NCBI RefSeq assembly: GCF_030643905.1
Contig: NZ_CP121446.1
Span: 62,001 to 126,000, forward strand
Origin: Flavobacterium sp. IMCC34852
Lineage (GTDB): Bacteria; Bacteroidota; Bacteroidia; Flavobacteriales; Flavobacteriaceae
Direction: 5' to 3'
Length of the DNA stretch: 64,000 nucleotides
Below, piece by piece: positions 34,924-44,124 of the stretch (position 1 is its first letter; each line of letters begins with the position of its first letter). The position numbers and the translations under genes were made by a program. The notes beneath the pieces are model-generated. The model did not search any database. It saw nothing but the letters and a program-made list of their open reading frames with translations, and was not told the DNA's origin.

Positions 34924-37383
34924 ATGCCTAAAAAGTCCTACTTTTTTATCACCCTTTTTTTGCTTTTTCCCTGTTTAGTTTTTAGCCAAAAAAAAACGCT
35001 TCAAACCCGTTCAACAGATACTAAAATCATTATTGACGGTAAATTTGATGAGTCTGCTTGGAAAGACGCTGAAGTTGCTACCGACTTTCTGATGATTGAA
35101 CCGGATAACGGCAAACTAATAGCTGACGCAAAAAAGACTGAGGTTAAAATCATTTACGACAACAGTGCCGTATACATTGCTGCTACGATGTATGATGATG
35201 AACCCAATAAAATTTTAAAAGAGTTTACTTTGAGAGATGATTTTGCCGTAGCCGATCATTTTGGTGTTTTGCTTAATGGTTATAATGACGGTCAGCAAGA
35301 ATTTCGATTTTTCGTCAGCGCAGCCGGTGTCCAACAAGATGGCGTGTATACAGAATCCTATGGCGAAGATTTTTCTTGGGATGCTATTTGGGACAGTCAT
35401 GTTGAAATTACCAACTTTGGCTGGACCGTTGAAATGAGAATTCCCTATGCAGCACTTCGTTTTCCGCCGGAAAAAAAACAAACTTGGGGCTTGAATTTTT
35501 ACCGTGAAATCCGCCGTGATCGCCAACAATATTCTTGGTCGCTTTTAGATCGAAAAATTGAAAACGAAAGTATTCAAGCCGGCGTCTTGGAAGGCATAGA
35601 AAACATTGAAACCCCTACTCGTTTGTTTCTGATTCCTTACGCTTCTCAATATCTTTATTCGAATACTTCCCAAAAAACTTACGGAGAATTTCGTGGCGGA
35701 ATGGACATCAAATACGGCATCAACGACGCTTTTACCTTGGACGCAATTTTGATACCCGATTTTGGTCAGACTAAATTTGACAATGTAGAATTGAACCTGA
35801 CGGCTTTTGAACAACAATTCGCCGAAAACCGTCCTTTTTTTACAGAAGGAACAGATATGTTCAGCAAAGGCGATTTGTTGTACACCAGAAGAATTGGAGA
35901 AACGCCTGATTATTTAACCGTAGCCGATAATGAAACCGTTTTAGACCAACCCAGTACTATCAGACTTATTAATGCTTTCAAAGTTTCGGGCAGAACAAAA
36001 AGCGGATTGGGTATTGGCGTACTGAATGCTGTTTCGGAAAAAACAAGTGTTCACATCAGAAACAATGACACTAACACAACCCGACTCGAAACCCTATCGC
36101 CTTTAACCAATTATAATGTATTGGTGCTCGACCAACGGTTTCGCAAAAACTCTTCTGTTTCGCTTGTTAACACCAATGTAACTCGTAACGGAGAATTTAG
36201 AGATGCCAATGTTTCGGCTTTGGTTTGGGATTTGAATACGAAGAAAAACACCTATAATATTTCAGGGAATTTCAAGTACAGTTATATCAATAATTATTTT
36301 GATCTTGAAGATAAAAAAGGCATCAGTTCTTATTTCAATATTGGAGAAACTAGTGGTAAATACCGATACAGTATAGGTGGCGTTTATGCATCTGATGATT
36401 TTGACAATAATGATTTAGGCATCAATTTTCAAACACATTATCACGGATTTTATGCCAACTCGAGTTACCGAATTGTAAACCCAAACAGCGTCTTCAATAC
36501 TTTCTTTGCCAATTTAAATTCTTACACCGAATTTGACAACAGAACCGGCAGAATCCAATCAGGTTACATGCGTTTGAACTTTAACACTACCGATAAGAAA
36601 AATGATTACTTCGGCTTCGGAGCTACTGTTAATCCTTTAAAAGTTTACGATTTTTACGAACCGCGCTCTTTCAACGAAGAACGATTTGTAACCATACCGG
36701 ATAATTACAATGCTTACTTCTATTTTTCAAGCAATTATAACCGAAAATGGGCATTAGACATCAATCCGTTTGTCACAAAGTTCAATGAGAAAGGACGCAT
36801 GAATTACGGATTTGTTTTAAGTCCGAGATATCGTTTCAGTGACCGATTGTCTTTGGTTTACAACTTTACTTTCAACCGACAAAATAATAATATCGGTTGG
36901 ATTGCTTTTGATGAAAATAACAATACCATTTTCGCCCGAAGAAACCGAATTACATACACCAATACAATACAAGGCAAGTATTCTATCAACAACAAAATGA
37001 ACTTTAACCTAAATGTCCGCCACTATTGGTCATTTGTAACCAATCATGACATCCTGACCTTACAAGATGATGGTGGATTTATTCAAAATACTACATACAC
37101 CGAAAACCGAAATTCAAACCTCAACCTTTGGAACTTAGATTTGACTTATTCTTGGTGGTTCGCTCCGGGAAGTCAAGTTTCTGTTTTATACCGAAATAAT
37201 TCGGCTTTGTTCAGCCGAGAATTTGACCGCCAGTTTGAATCTAATATACGCGATGCGGTAAACAATGAGAATTTAAACCACGTTTTCTCCATTAGCATCC
37301 GCTATTTTATTGATTATAACACCGTGAAAAATTCTAAATTCTACAAATCTTTCACCAAACCCAAGGAAAGGATTCACTTCTAA
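34924..37383 (+). CDS. DUF5916 outer-membrane protein with an N-terminal CBM9-like domain
   Basis: Exported protein of 819 residues. The signal peptide is at about 1-21 (ends VFSQ). A carbohydrate-binding family 9-like beta-sandwich lies at about 30-200 (IDGKFDESAWKDAEV, VEMRIPYAALRFP). The rest (about 220-819) matches the DUF5916 barrel-like region, with many aromatic alternating strands and the conserved QQFAENRPFFTEG. It is likely an outer-membrane beta-barrel that binds glycans or related ligands at the surface. The substrate is unknown. It is followed after 75 nt by gpmI, but that gene has its own -7 box. Confidence 0.87.
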   Translation: MPKKSYFFITLFLLFPCLVFSQKKTLQTRSTDTKIIIDGKFDESAWKDAEVATDFLMIEPDNGKLIADAKKTEVKIIYDNSAVYIAATMYDDEPNKILKEFTLRDDFAVADHFGVLLNGYNDGQQEFRFFVSAAGVQQDGVYTESYGEDFSWDAIWDSHVEITNFGWTVEMRIPYAALRFPPEKKQTWGLNFYREIRRDRQQYSWSLLDRKIENESIQAGVLEGIENIETPTRLFLIPYASQYLYSNTSQKTYGEFRGGMDIKYGINDAFTLDAILIPDFGQTKFDNVELNLTAFEQQFAENRPFFTEGTDMFSKGDLLYTRRIGETPDYLTVADNETVLDQPSTIRLINAFKVSGRTKSGLGIGVLNAVSEKTSVHIRNNDTNTTRLETLSPLTNYNVLVLDQRFRKNSSVSLVNTNVTRNGEFRDANVSALVWDLNTKKNTYNISGNFKYSYINNYFDLEDKKGISSYFNIGETSGKYRYSIGGVYASDDFDNNDLGINFQTHYHGFYANSSYRIVNPNSVFNTFFANLNSYTEFDNRTGRIQSGYMRLNFNTTDKKNDYFGFGATVNPLKVYDFYEPRSFNEERFVTIPDNYNAYFYFSSNYNRKWALDINPFVTKFNEKGRMNYGFVLSPRYRFSDRLSLVYNFTFNRQNNNIGWIAFDENNNTIFARRNRITYTNTIQGKYSINNKMNFNLNVRHYWSFVTNHDILTLQDDGGFIQNTTYTENRNSNLNLWNLDLTYSWWFAPGSQVSVLYRNNSALFSREFDRQFESNIRDAVNNENLNHVFSISIRYFIDYNTVKNSKFYKSFTKPKERIHF

Positions 37384-37400
37384 AAATCAAATTTTAGCCT

Positions 37401-37408
37401 TACCTTTG
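37401..37408 (+). promoter_or_regulatory. Probable -7 box of gpmI
   Basis: TACCTTTG matches TAnnTTTG, 50 nt before the gpmI start. No convincing -33 motif was found. Confidence 0.5.
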
Positions 37409-37458
37409 TTCTTCACCTTAGGCAAAAAGCCAAGTTACAATTAATACATTTTTTTTCG

Positions 37459-38985
37459 ATGAATAAGAAAGTAATTCTGATGATTTTAGACGGTTGGGGA
37501 AAATCACCCGACCCGAAAGTTTCCGCCATTGACAACGCCAATGTTCCGTTTATAAACGGTTTATATAAACAATATCCCAATGCCCAACTCCGAACCGACG
37601 GCCTAAACGTAGGCTTACCCGAAGGTCAAATGGGGAATTCCGAAGTCGGTCACATGAATCTTGGTGCCGGAAGAATTGTATATCAGGATTTAGCCAAAAT
37701 TAACTTGGCTGTGGCTCACAAAACTATGGCACAAGAAAAACCTTTGGTTGCTGCTTTTCAATACGCTAAGGACAATAACAAAGCCGTTCACTTTTTGGGA
37801 TTGGTTTCCGATGGTGGCGTGCATTCGCATACCTCTCATTTGCGCAGTTTGATTGATGTTTCACAGGATTTCGGTCTTCAAAAAGTTTTTGTTCACGCCT
37901 TTACTGATGGTCGCGATGTAGACCCAAAATCAGGTAAAAAATACATCCAAGATTTAGAAAATTATATTCAAAATACTTCGGCTAAAATTGCTACCGTTAT
38001 TGGTCGTTATTATGCCATGGACCGAGACAAACGTTGGGAACGCGTAAAACTCGCTTATGATTTACTAGTAAACGGCACGGGAAAACACAGCACCAATTTG
38101 GTCCAAGACATAGCCGAGAGTTATGCCGAAAATATAACCGATGAATTTATCCAACCTTTAACGGCGGTGGATTCGAATGACCAACCATTGGCCACTATTC
38201 AAAACGATGATGTGGTGGTTTTCTTCAACTTCAGAACTGATAGAGGAAGAGAATTGACCGAGGCGCTTTCGCAAAAAGATTTCCACGAATTCAACATGCA
38301 CAAACTCAATTTATACTATGTGACGATGACCAATTACGATGACACTTATGAAAATGTACACGTGATTTATGACAAAGACAACATCACTGAAACGTTGGGC
38401 GAGGTATTGGAAAAACATAATAAAACCCAAATTCGCATAGCCGAAACCGAGAAATATCCGCATGTAACTTTCTTCTTTTCGGGCGGAAGGGAAATTCCGT
38501 TTAGAGGTGAAACCCGCATTTTGAGAAACTCTCCTAAAGTAGCCACTTACGATTTGCAACCCGAGATGAGCGCTTACGAACTCAAAGACGCTTTGGTTCC
38601 CGAATTACAAAAAGGCGAAGTAGATTTCGTTTGTTTGAACTTTGCCAATGGCGACATGGTAGGTCATACCGGCATAATGGAAGCCGCAATTAAAGCCTGT
38701 GAAGCCGTTGACATTTGCGTAAAAGAGGTCGTTGAAACGGCTTTAGCTCATGATTATACCACCATCATCATAGCCGATCACGGTAATTGTGAAACCATGA
38801 TAAACCCTGACGGTTCGCCAAACACTGCGCACACCACCAATCCGGTGCCGATTATCATGGTCGATAAAGACCATATTCGTGTTCACGATGGTGTTTTAGG
38901 CGATATTGCTCCGACCATTTTAGAACTCATGGGCATTCCAAAACCTGAAGTCATGACCGGAAAATCACTTTTGGTACGATTATAA
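37459..38985 (+). CDS. gpmI: 2,3-bisphosphoglycerate-independent phosphoglycerate mutase
   Basis: Glycolytic enzyme that interconverts 3- and 2-phosphoglycerate using two manganese ions. It has 508 residues. The alkaline phosphatase-superfamily start is VILMILDGWGKS (metal Asp). The nucleophile Ser is in GLPEGQMGNSEVGHMNLGAG. Later metal ligands are in FANGDMVGHTG and ADHGNCETM. The phosphotransfer lid region FTDGRDVDPKSG is present. Length and all motifs are standard, and the gene ends in a bidirectional terminator. Confidence 0.98.
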   Translation: MNKKVILMILDGWGKSPDPKVSAIDNANVPFINGLYKQYPNAQLRTDGLNVGLPEGQMGNSEVGHMNLGAGRIVYQDLAKINLAVAHKTMAQEKPLVAAFQYAKDNNKAVHFLGLVSDGGVHSHTSHLRSLIDVSQDFGLQKVFVHAFTDGRDVDPKSGKKYIQDLENYIQNTSAKIATVIGRYYAMDRDKRWERVKLAYDLLVNGTGKHSTNLVQDIAESYAENITDEFIQPLTAVDSNDQPLATIQNDDVVVFFNFRTDRGRELTEALSQKDFHEFNMHKLNLYYVTMTNYDDTYENVHVIYDKDNITETLGEVLEKHNKTQIRIAETEKYPHVTFFFSGGREIPFRGETRILRNSPKVATYDLQPEMSAYELKDALVPELQKGEVDFVCLNFANGDMVGHTGIMEAAIKACEAVDICVKEVVETALAHDYTTIIIADHGNCETMINPDGSPNTAHTTNPVPIIMVDKDHIRVHDGVLGDIAPTILELMGIPKPEVMTGKSLLVRL

Positions 38986-39013
38986 AAAAATCCCCTCAAT
39001 TGAGGGGATTTTT
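38986..39013. terminator. Bidirectional terminator between gpmI and the CoA transferase gene
   Basis: Stem ATCCCCTCA / TGAGGGGAT with a tiny AT loop and A/T runs on both sides, between convergent genes. Confidence 0.92.
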
Positions 39014-39014
39014 T

Positions 39015-40283
39015 TTATTTCAACATTTCATAATAACTTCTTTCAATACTTTCCTGATGGGTTGGGTGTGCAATTTTGACCATTTCGGCTATACGTTGTT
39101 TTAAGGTTTTGCCATATAAGTTGGCAATGCCGTTTTCAGTAATGATATATTGCACGTGGGAACGGGTAGAAACTACGCCGGCGCCTTGTTTTAAATAAGG
39201 AACAATTCTGCTTTCGCCTCTTTTGGTGATGGACGGTAATGCAATAATCGCTTTTCCGCCTTCGCTTAAGGAAGCGCCACGGATAAAATCCATTTGACCA
39301 CCAACACCGGAATACATTTTGGCTCCAATAGAATCGGCACATACTTGTCCGGTCACATCAACTTCAATCGCAGAATTGATAGCTACCATTTTGGGGTTTT
39401 TACGAATACGAGCCGTGTCATTGACCATCGAAGATTCCTTCATTTCTATAAACGGATTGTCATTGACAAAGTCATACAAGCGTTTGGAACCAATCAAGAA
39501 AGTAGCTAAAACTCTACCTCGCAAAGTGCCTTTGTAATTACAATTGATAACGTCACTTTCTATCAAATCAATCACACCGTCGGAGAACATTTCGGTGTGT
39601 AAGCCTAAATCTTTGTGGTTTTTTAATTTACTTAAAGCCGCATTCGGAATAGAACCAATACCCATTTGTAAAGTGCTTCGGTCTTCAATTAAGGAAGCTA
39701 CATACTCGCCTATTTTCTCTTCTTCTTTGGAAAAAGGCGTTGGTGCGTGACCAAAAATGGGTTCGTTGACTTCTACCAAATAATCTATTTCGGAGACATG
39801 CAAAATCCCGTCGCCAAACGTTCTCGGCATTTGCGGATTGACTTGGGCGATGACAATTTTGGCATTTTCAATCGCCGCCACTGTGGCTTCTACTGAAACA
39901 CCCAGCGAACAATAACCGTGTTTGTCCGGTGGTGAAACGTGGATAAAAGCTACGTCAATCATCAATACTTTTTTACGAAACAGATGTGGCAACTCGCTCA
40001 AGAAAACCGGAGTATACGAACCGTTTCCGGCGGTTAACGTGTGGCGAACATTGGCACCGATAAAGAAAGAATTAACATGAAAACTATCGGCTAATTCAAT
40101 ATTGGCATAAGGTGCCGGACCTTCGGTGTGCAAGTGACAAACCTCAACATTCCGAAGTTCTGCGGCTCTGTCGGCTAAGGCTTTGGTTAAAACGGTTGGT
40201 GTAGCCGCCGCTGCTTGAACATAAACCCTATCATTTGATTTTACTACTTTGACTGCTTCTGCAGCCGTAACATATTTACTCAT
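39015..40283 (-). CDS. Acetyl-CoA hydrolase/transferase family protein
   Basis: Cytoplasmic class I CoA transferase-like enzyme of 422 residues. The N-terminal AAAATPTVLTKALADRA and SPPDKHGYCSLGVSVE are family-typical. The likely catalytic Glu lies in LHTEMFSDG, and the CoA-binding GIGSIPNAAL precedes it. It resembles 4-hydroxybutyrate/acetate CoA transferases and acetyl-CoA hydrolases. Which acyl group it handles cannot be read from the sequence. It diverges from the TetR operon; a minus-strand TAATTTTG (40307-40300) may be its -7 box. Confidence 0.9.
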   Translation of the reverse strand: MSKYVTAAEAVKVVKSNDRVYVQAAAATPTVLTKALADRAAELRNVEVCHLHTEGPAPYANIELADSFHVNSFFIGANVRHTLTAGNGSYTPVFLSELPHLFRKKVLMIDVAFIHVSPPDKHGYCSLGVSVEATVAAIENAKIVIAQVNPQMPRTFGDGILHVSEIDYLVEVNEPIFGHAPTPFSKEEEKIGEYVASLIEDRSTLQMGIGSIPNAALSKLKNHKDLGLHTEMFSDGVIDLIESDVINCNYKGTLRGRVLATFLIGSKRLYDFVNDNPFIEMKESSMVNDTARIRKNPKMVAINSAIEVDVTGQVCADSIGAKMYSGVGGQMDFIRGASLSEGGKAIIALPSITKRGESRIVPYLKQGAGVVSTRSHVQYIITENGIANLYGKTLKQRIAEMVKIAHPTHQESIERSYYEMLK

Positions 40284-40392
40284 ACCTGAAAATTTTGTTC
40301 AAAATTATGTCGGAATACCCTATAAAAATATGACATTTCTCATGAGAGAAGATTTAAATAATTTATAAATAAAAGTTAAAATTTCAATATTG

Positions 40393-40413
40393 ATAGTATT
40401 ACTATTATATTTG
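40393..40413 (+). promoter_or_regulatory. Probable TetR operator abutting the -7 box of the export operon
   Basis: A perfect 13-nt palindrome, ATAGTA T TACTAT, at 40393-40405, directly followed by TATATTTG (40406-40413), a -7 consensus match. The TetR-family gene starts 18 nt later. A repressor bound here would block RNA polymerase, so autoregulation of the TetR-ABC-HlyD-TolC operon is likely. Confidence 0.65.
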
Positions 40414-40430
40414 CATCAAATATTATTGAT

Positions 40431-41105
40431 ATGAATTCAATACTCTCTAATTTGAAAATTCAGGTAAATGAAAAAATTTACGTGAAAGACCCGGAAACCT
40501 CAACGCTTGGAAAAAAAATCATTCAAGAAAGCATCTTGTTAATTGATGAAGTTGGTTTTGAAGATTTCACCTTCAAAAAGTTGGGTGAGCGAATTGGCTC
40601 AAATGAAAGCTCGTTGTACCGCTATTTTGAAAACAAACACAAATTATTACTCTATTTGTCGTCTTGGTATTGGGGTTGGATGGAATACCGAATGGTTTTT
40701 TCTACCTCAAACATTGTTGACCCTATGGAAAAACTCAAAAGAGCTATTACCATAGTTACCGAAAAAATTGAAGATGACTCAACCACGCTACACATCAATG
40801 AATCGGTTTTGAATAAAATTATTATTGCTGAATTTACCAAAACACTCTTGACCAAAGAAGTGGATACCGAAAACAAGGAAGGTTTCTTTTTGGTTTACAA
40901 AAGAGTAATTAACCGCATCATTGATATCATCCAGGAAGTCAATCCGGAGTATACTTATGCCAAAACCTTAGCTTCTTCTATAGTTGAAGGTTCTTTGCAC
41001 CAACATTTTCTGAAAGATCATTTAAAAACGATTACCAACTGTAACGAGAACAATTCTCCAACCCAATTTTACATTGATTTGGTTCAAAAAACTTTAACTA
41101 ATTAG
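40431..41105 (+). CDS. TetR/AcrR-family transcriptional regulator
   Basis: Regulator of 224 residues. The N-terminal helix-turn-helix (about 25-75) reads LIDEVGFEDFTFKKLGERIG and NESSLYRYFENKHKLLLYL, the standard TetR pattern. The C-terminal ligand-binding part (about 80-224) is all helical and variable. It is the first gene of an export operon, 2 nt before the ABC transporter, so it most likely senses an exported compound or its precursor. An operator-like palindrome overlaps its promoter. Confidence 0.92.
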   Translation: MNSILSNLKIQVNEKIYVKDPETSTLGKKIIQESILLIDEVGFEDFTFKKLGERIGSNESSLYRYFENKHKLLLYLSSWYWGWMEYRMVFSTSNIVDPMEKLKRAITIVTEKIEDDSTTLHINESVLNKIIIAEFTKTLLTKEVDTENKEGFFLVYKRVINRIIDIIQEVNPEYTYAKTLASSIVEGSLHQHFLKDHLKTITNCNENNSPTQFYIDLVQKTLTN

Positions 41106-41107
41106 TT

Positions 41108-42772
41108 ATGACACTTACTGCTTCACAAAGATTAATCAACCTACTGAAACTCGACCGAAAAGATATTTTACAAGTCTTTTTTTACGCCATTTTTGCCGGA
41201 TTGGTCAGTTTGTCTTTACCACTCGGAATTCAAGCCATCATTAACTTGATTCAATCCGGAAGAGTCAGCGTATCTTGGATTGTGCTCGTTTTCATAGTGA
41301 TTGCCGGAGTTGCCTTAGTCGGAATTCTGTCACTAATGCAATTGCGCATCACTGAAAATTTACAACAAAAAATATTCATTCGCTCTTCGTTTGAGTTTGG
41401 ATTTAGACTGCCGAAAATTAGAACCGAAGCGCTGCACAACCAATATCCGCCTGAGTTGGCCAATCGTTTTTTTGACACATTAACCATTCAAAAAGGCGCT
41501 TCAAAATTGTTGATTGACTTTTCCTCGGCATTACTGCAAATTGTATTTGGAATTATATTGCTGTCGTTATACCATCCGTTTTTTATCTTCTTTGGAATTT
41601 TTCTGATTCTTTTACTGTACATTATTTTTAGATTCTCTTTTAATTCCGGTTTGTCAAGCAGTTTGAAAGAATCGAAATTCAAATATAAAGTGGTAAGTTG
41701 GTTACAAGAAATGGCGCGAAATAATTTCAGCTTTAAAAAGTCATCCAATTTCGACTTTGCTTTAACCAAAAACGACCGTTTAGTTTCGGAATACCTAATC
41801 CATCGTGAAAGACATTTTGGGGTTATCAAAAGACAATTCACCCAATTGATTGTTTTCAAAATCATCATCACTGCAGGATTATTACTCATTGGCGGCTATT
41901 TGGTTTTAAACCAAAAAATGAATATTGGTCAATTCGTTGCGGCAGAAATCATCATTTTATTGGTCATCAATTCTGTTGAAAAAATTGTAATCGGATTAGA
42001 AACCTTGTACGATGTATTGACTGCTGTAGAAAAAATTGGTCAAATAACCGACTTAGAAATAGAAGAATCATCGGCTAAATCAGCGGATTATTGCTATACC
42101 AACATTCAATTGGCGGCTGAAAATTTAAGCTATAAATTTCCTGACTCAACGAATTATGTTTTAGAAAAGATTAATCTGACCATCGAGCAATCGGAAAAAA
42201 TATATTTGGAAGGATTAAACGGCTCGGGCAAAACCACTTTAATTCGTATTCTTTCCGGGTTGTTAAAACCAACTTCGGGTTCGTTTTATATCAATGATGA
42301 TACTTATCGAAAAATTGATTTAGAACAATACCGCTCGCAAATCAGCACCATTATAACGGGTGAAACTCCTTTTGAAGGAACGATTCTGGAAAACATCACT
42401 TTCAACAATCCATTGATTTCTCAAGAAGATTTAAAATGGGCGATTGAAAGTGTGAATTTGGGTGATTTTATCAAGTCGTTGCCCAAAGGTTTGGATACCA
42501 AAATATATCCCGAAGGCAAGCAGTTGTCTTCTTCCAATGCACAGAAAATCCTTTTGGCCAGAAGCATTATCAACCGACCTAAAATTCTGTTCTATGAAGA
42601 TGCATTAGACAAAATGGATAATGATGCGGCCAAAGAAGTCATCGATTTTATTACTTCAAATGACAATAAATGGACCTTAATTGTTTCCTCTAAAAACGAC
42701 TATTGGAAACAAAAATGCACCCGAAACATCATTATGAACGAAGGAAAAATCATTAACGATACTAAAAAATAA
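41108..42772 (+). CDS. ABC transporter, fused permease and (degenerate) ATPase
   Basis: It has 554 residues, with an N-terminal six-helix exporter domain (about 1-310) and a C-terminal nucleotide-binding domain (about 335-554). There is no C39 peptidase domain. Walker A is normal (GLNGSGKT at 369-376). Other motifs are not: Thr417 takes the Q-loop Gln position, the signature is LSSSN at 473-477, Walker B/catalytic acids read Glu497-Asp498 instead of Asp-Glu (ILFYED), and Ser528 replaces the H-loop His. It is 2 nt after tetR and 5 nt before the HlyD gene, so with TolC it forms a tripartite, type I-like exporter. ATP hydrolysis may be weak or absent. Confidence 0.9.
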   Translation: MTLTASQRLINLLKLDRKDILQVFFYAIFAGLVSLSLPLGIQAIINLIQSGRVSVSWIVLVFIVIAGVALVGILSLMQLRITENLQQKIFIRSSFEFGFRLPKIRTEALHNQYPPELANRFFDTLTIQKGASKLLIDFSSALLQIVFGIILLSLYHPFFIFFGIFLILLLYIIFRFSFNSGLSSSLKESKFKYKVVSWLQEMARNNFSFKKSSNFDFALTKNDRLVSEYLIHRERHFGVIKRQFTQLIVFKIIITAGLLLIGGYLVLNQKMNIGQFVAAEIIILLVINSVEKIVIGLETLYDVLTAVEKIGQITDLEIEESSAKSADYCYTNIQLAAENLSYKFPDSTNYVLEKINLTIEQSEKIYLEGLNGSGKTTLIRILSGLLKPTSGSFYINDDTYRKIDLEQYRSQISTIITGETPFEGTILENITFNNPLISQEDLKWAIESVNLGDFIKSLPKGLDTKIYPEGKQLSSSNAQKILLARSIINRPKILFYEDALDKMDNDAAKEVIDFITSNDNKWTLIVSSKNDYWKQKCTRNIIMNEGKIINDTKK

Positions 42773-42777
42773 TTACG

Positions 42778-44124
42778 ATGCTCAACATTTCCAACAACAA
42801 TCGAATTGGCGAAAGCATAGAGAAATACAGCACTTTTAAAACGCTGAGCAACCGACCGCATTACAAAATTTTAAACAAAATCATAATCGGAGTTTCGCTA
42901 TTGGGTTTACTGATCTTGTTTTTGCCCTGGACACAAAATATCTCAGGAACAGGCGCCGTGACAACTTTAAAACCGGATCAAAGACCGCAAACCATCCATT
43001 CTGCTATTGCGGGACGAATTGAAAAATGGTATGTCAAAGAAGGTGATTTTGTGCAAAAAGGCGATACGATTCTCTTTATTTCGGAAACCAAAGAAGATTA
43101 TCTCGACCCGAATTTGGTCAAAAACACCGAAAGCCAACTCAAAGCTAAAGAGCTGGCCGGAAAATCTTATGGTGGTAAAGTTACTTCGTTGGCAGCCCAA
43201 ATTGCCGCAATCCAAAATGAACGCCAATTAAAACTGCAACAAGCCCAAAATAAAATCAAACAATCCCGATTAAAAGTCAAAAGCGACAGCATGGATTTGG
43301 TAGCCGTTCGAACTCAAATAAAAATCGCGACCACACAATTCAACCGTTCGGTGGCTTTAAACAAAGAAGGTTTAAAACCTATGACCGATGTTGAAGAAAA
43401 ACGCTTGAAATTACAAGAAACCGAAGCCAAGATTATCACACAAGAAAACAAGCTTTTGGCCAGCGAAAACGAATTGATTAATGCCAAAGTAGAAATCAAC
43501 CGCATCATCGCCGAATACAATGAAAAAGAGCAAAAAGCCCGAAGCGACCAATACACGGCACTCAGCAGTCAGTATGACACGGAAGCTCAAGTCAACAAGC
43601 TCAAAAACCAATATACCAATTACCAAATTCGAAACGGCATGTATTACATCAAAGCGCCGCAAAGCGGTTATGTCAACCGAGCGTTACAATCGGGTATTGG
43701 TGAAACAATTAAAGAAGGCACTCAAATTGTAAGCATCATGCCGGCGAAATATGATATTGCGGTAGAGACTTTTGTTACACCAACCGATTTACCATTATTG
43801 CACAAAGGTGAAAAAGTGAGAATTTGGTTTGACGGTTGGCCTACTATTGTTTTCTCGGGTTGGCCCAATATGTCTTATGGTACTTTTGGCGGAAAGATTG
43901 TGGCCATTGAAAACTTTATCAGTGATAACGGAAAATTCAGGGTTTTAATTGCTCCTGATGAAAATGATGTGCCTTGGCCAAAACAAATCAGCATCGGTTC
44001 GGGAGCGCAAACCTTGGCTTTGTTAGACAATGTGCCCGTTTGGTTTGAAATTTGGCGAACGCTCAATGGTTTTCCACCAAATTATTACCAACCTAAAAAC
44101 AACCTTCAAAAAGACAAAAAGTAA
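42778..44124 (+). CDS. HlyD-family periplasmic adaptor
   Basis: Membrane fusion protein of 448 residues that would bridge the ABC exporter and the outer-membrane TolC channel. One membrane helix lies at about 37-56 (IIGVSLLGLLILFLPW). A split biotinyl-lipoyl domain follows (GRIEKWYVKEGDFVQKGD and its partner APQSGYVNRALQSGIGE). A long coiled coil lies between them (about 130-275). The beta-barrel domain begins near GEKVRIWFDGWPTIVF. It lies 5 nt after the ABC gene, and its stop overlaps tolC by one base. Confidence 0.92.
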   Translation: MLNISNNNRIGESIEKYSTFKTLSNRPHYKILNKIIIGVSLLGLLILFLPWTQNISGTGAVTTLKPDQRPQTIHSAIAGRIEKWYVKEGDFVQKGDTILFISETKEDYLDPNLVKNTESQLKAKELAGKSYGGKVTSLAAQIAAIQNERQLKLQQAQNKIKQSRLKVKSDSMDLVAVRTQIKIATTQFNRSVALNKEGLKPMTDVEEKRLKLQETEAKIITQENKLLASENELINAKVEINRIIAEYNEKEQKARSDQYTALSSQYDTEAQVNKLKNQYTNYQIRNGMYYIKAPQSGYVNRALQSGIGETIKEGTQIVSIMPAKYDIAVETFVTPTDLPLLHKGEKVRIWFDGWPTIVFSGWPNMSYGTFGGKIVAIENFISDNGKFRVLIAPDENDVPWPKQISIGSGAQTLALLDNVPVWFEIWRTLNGFPPNYYQPKNNLQKDKK

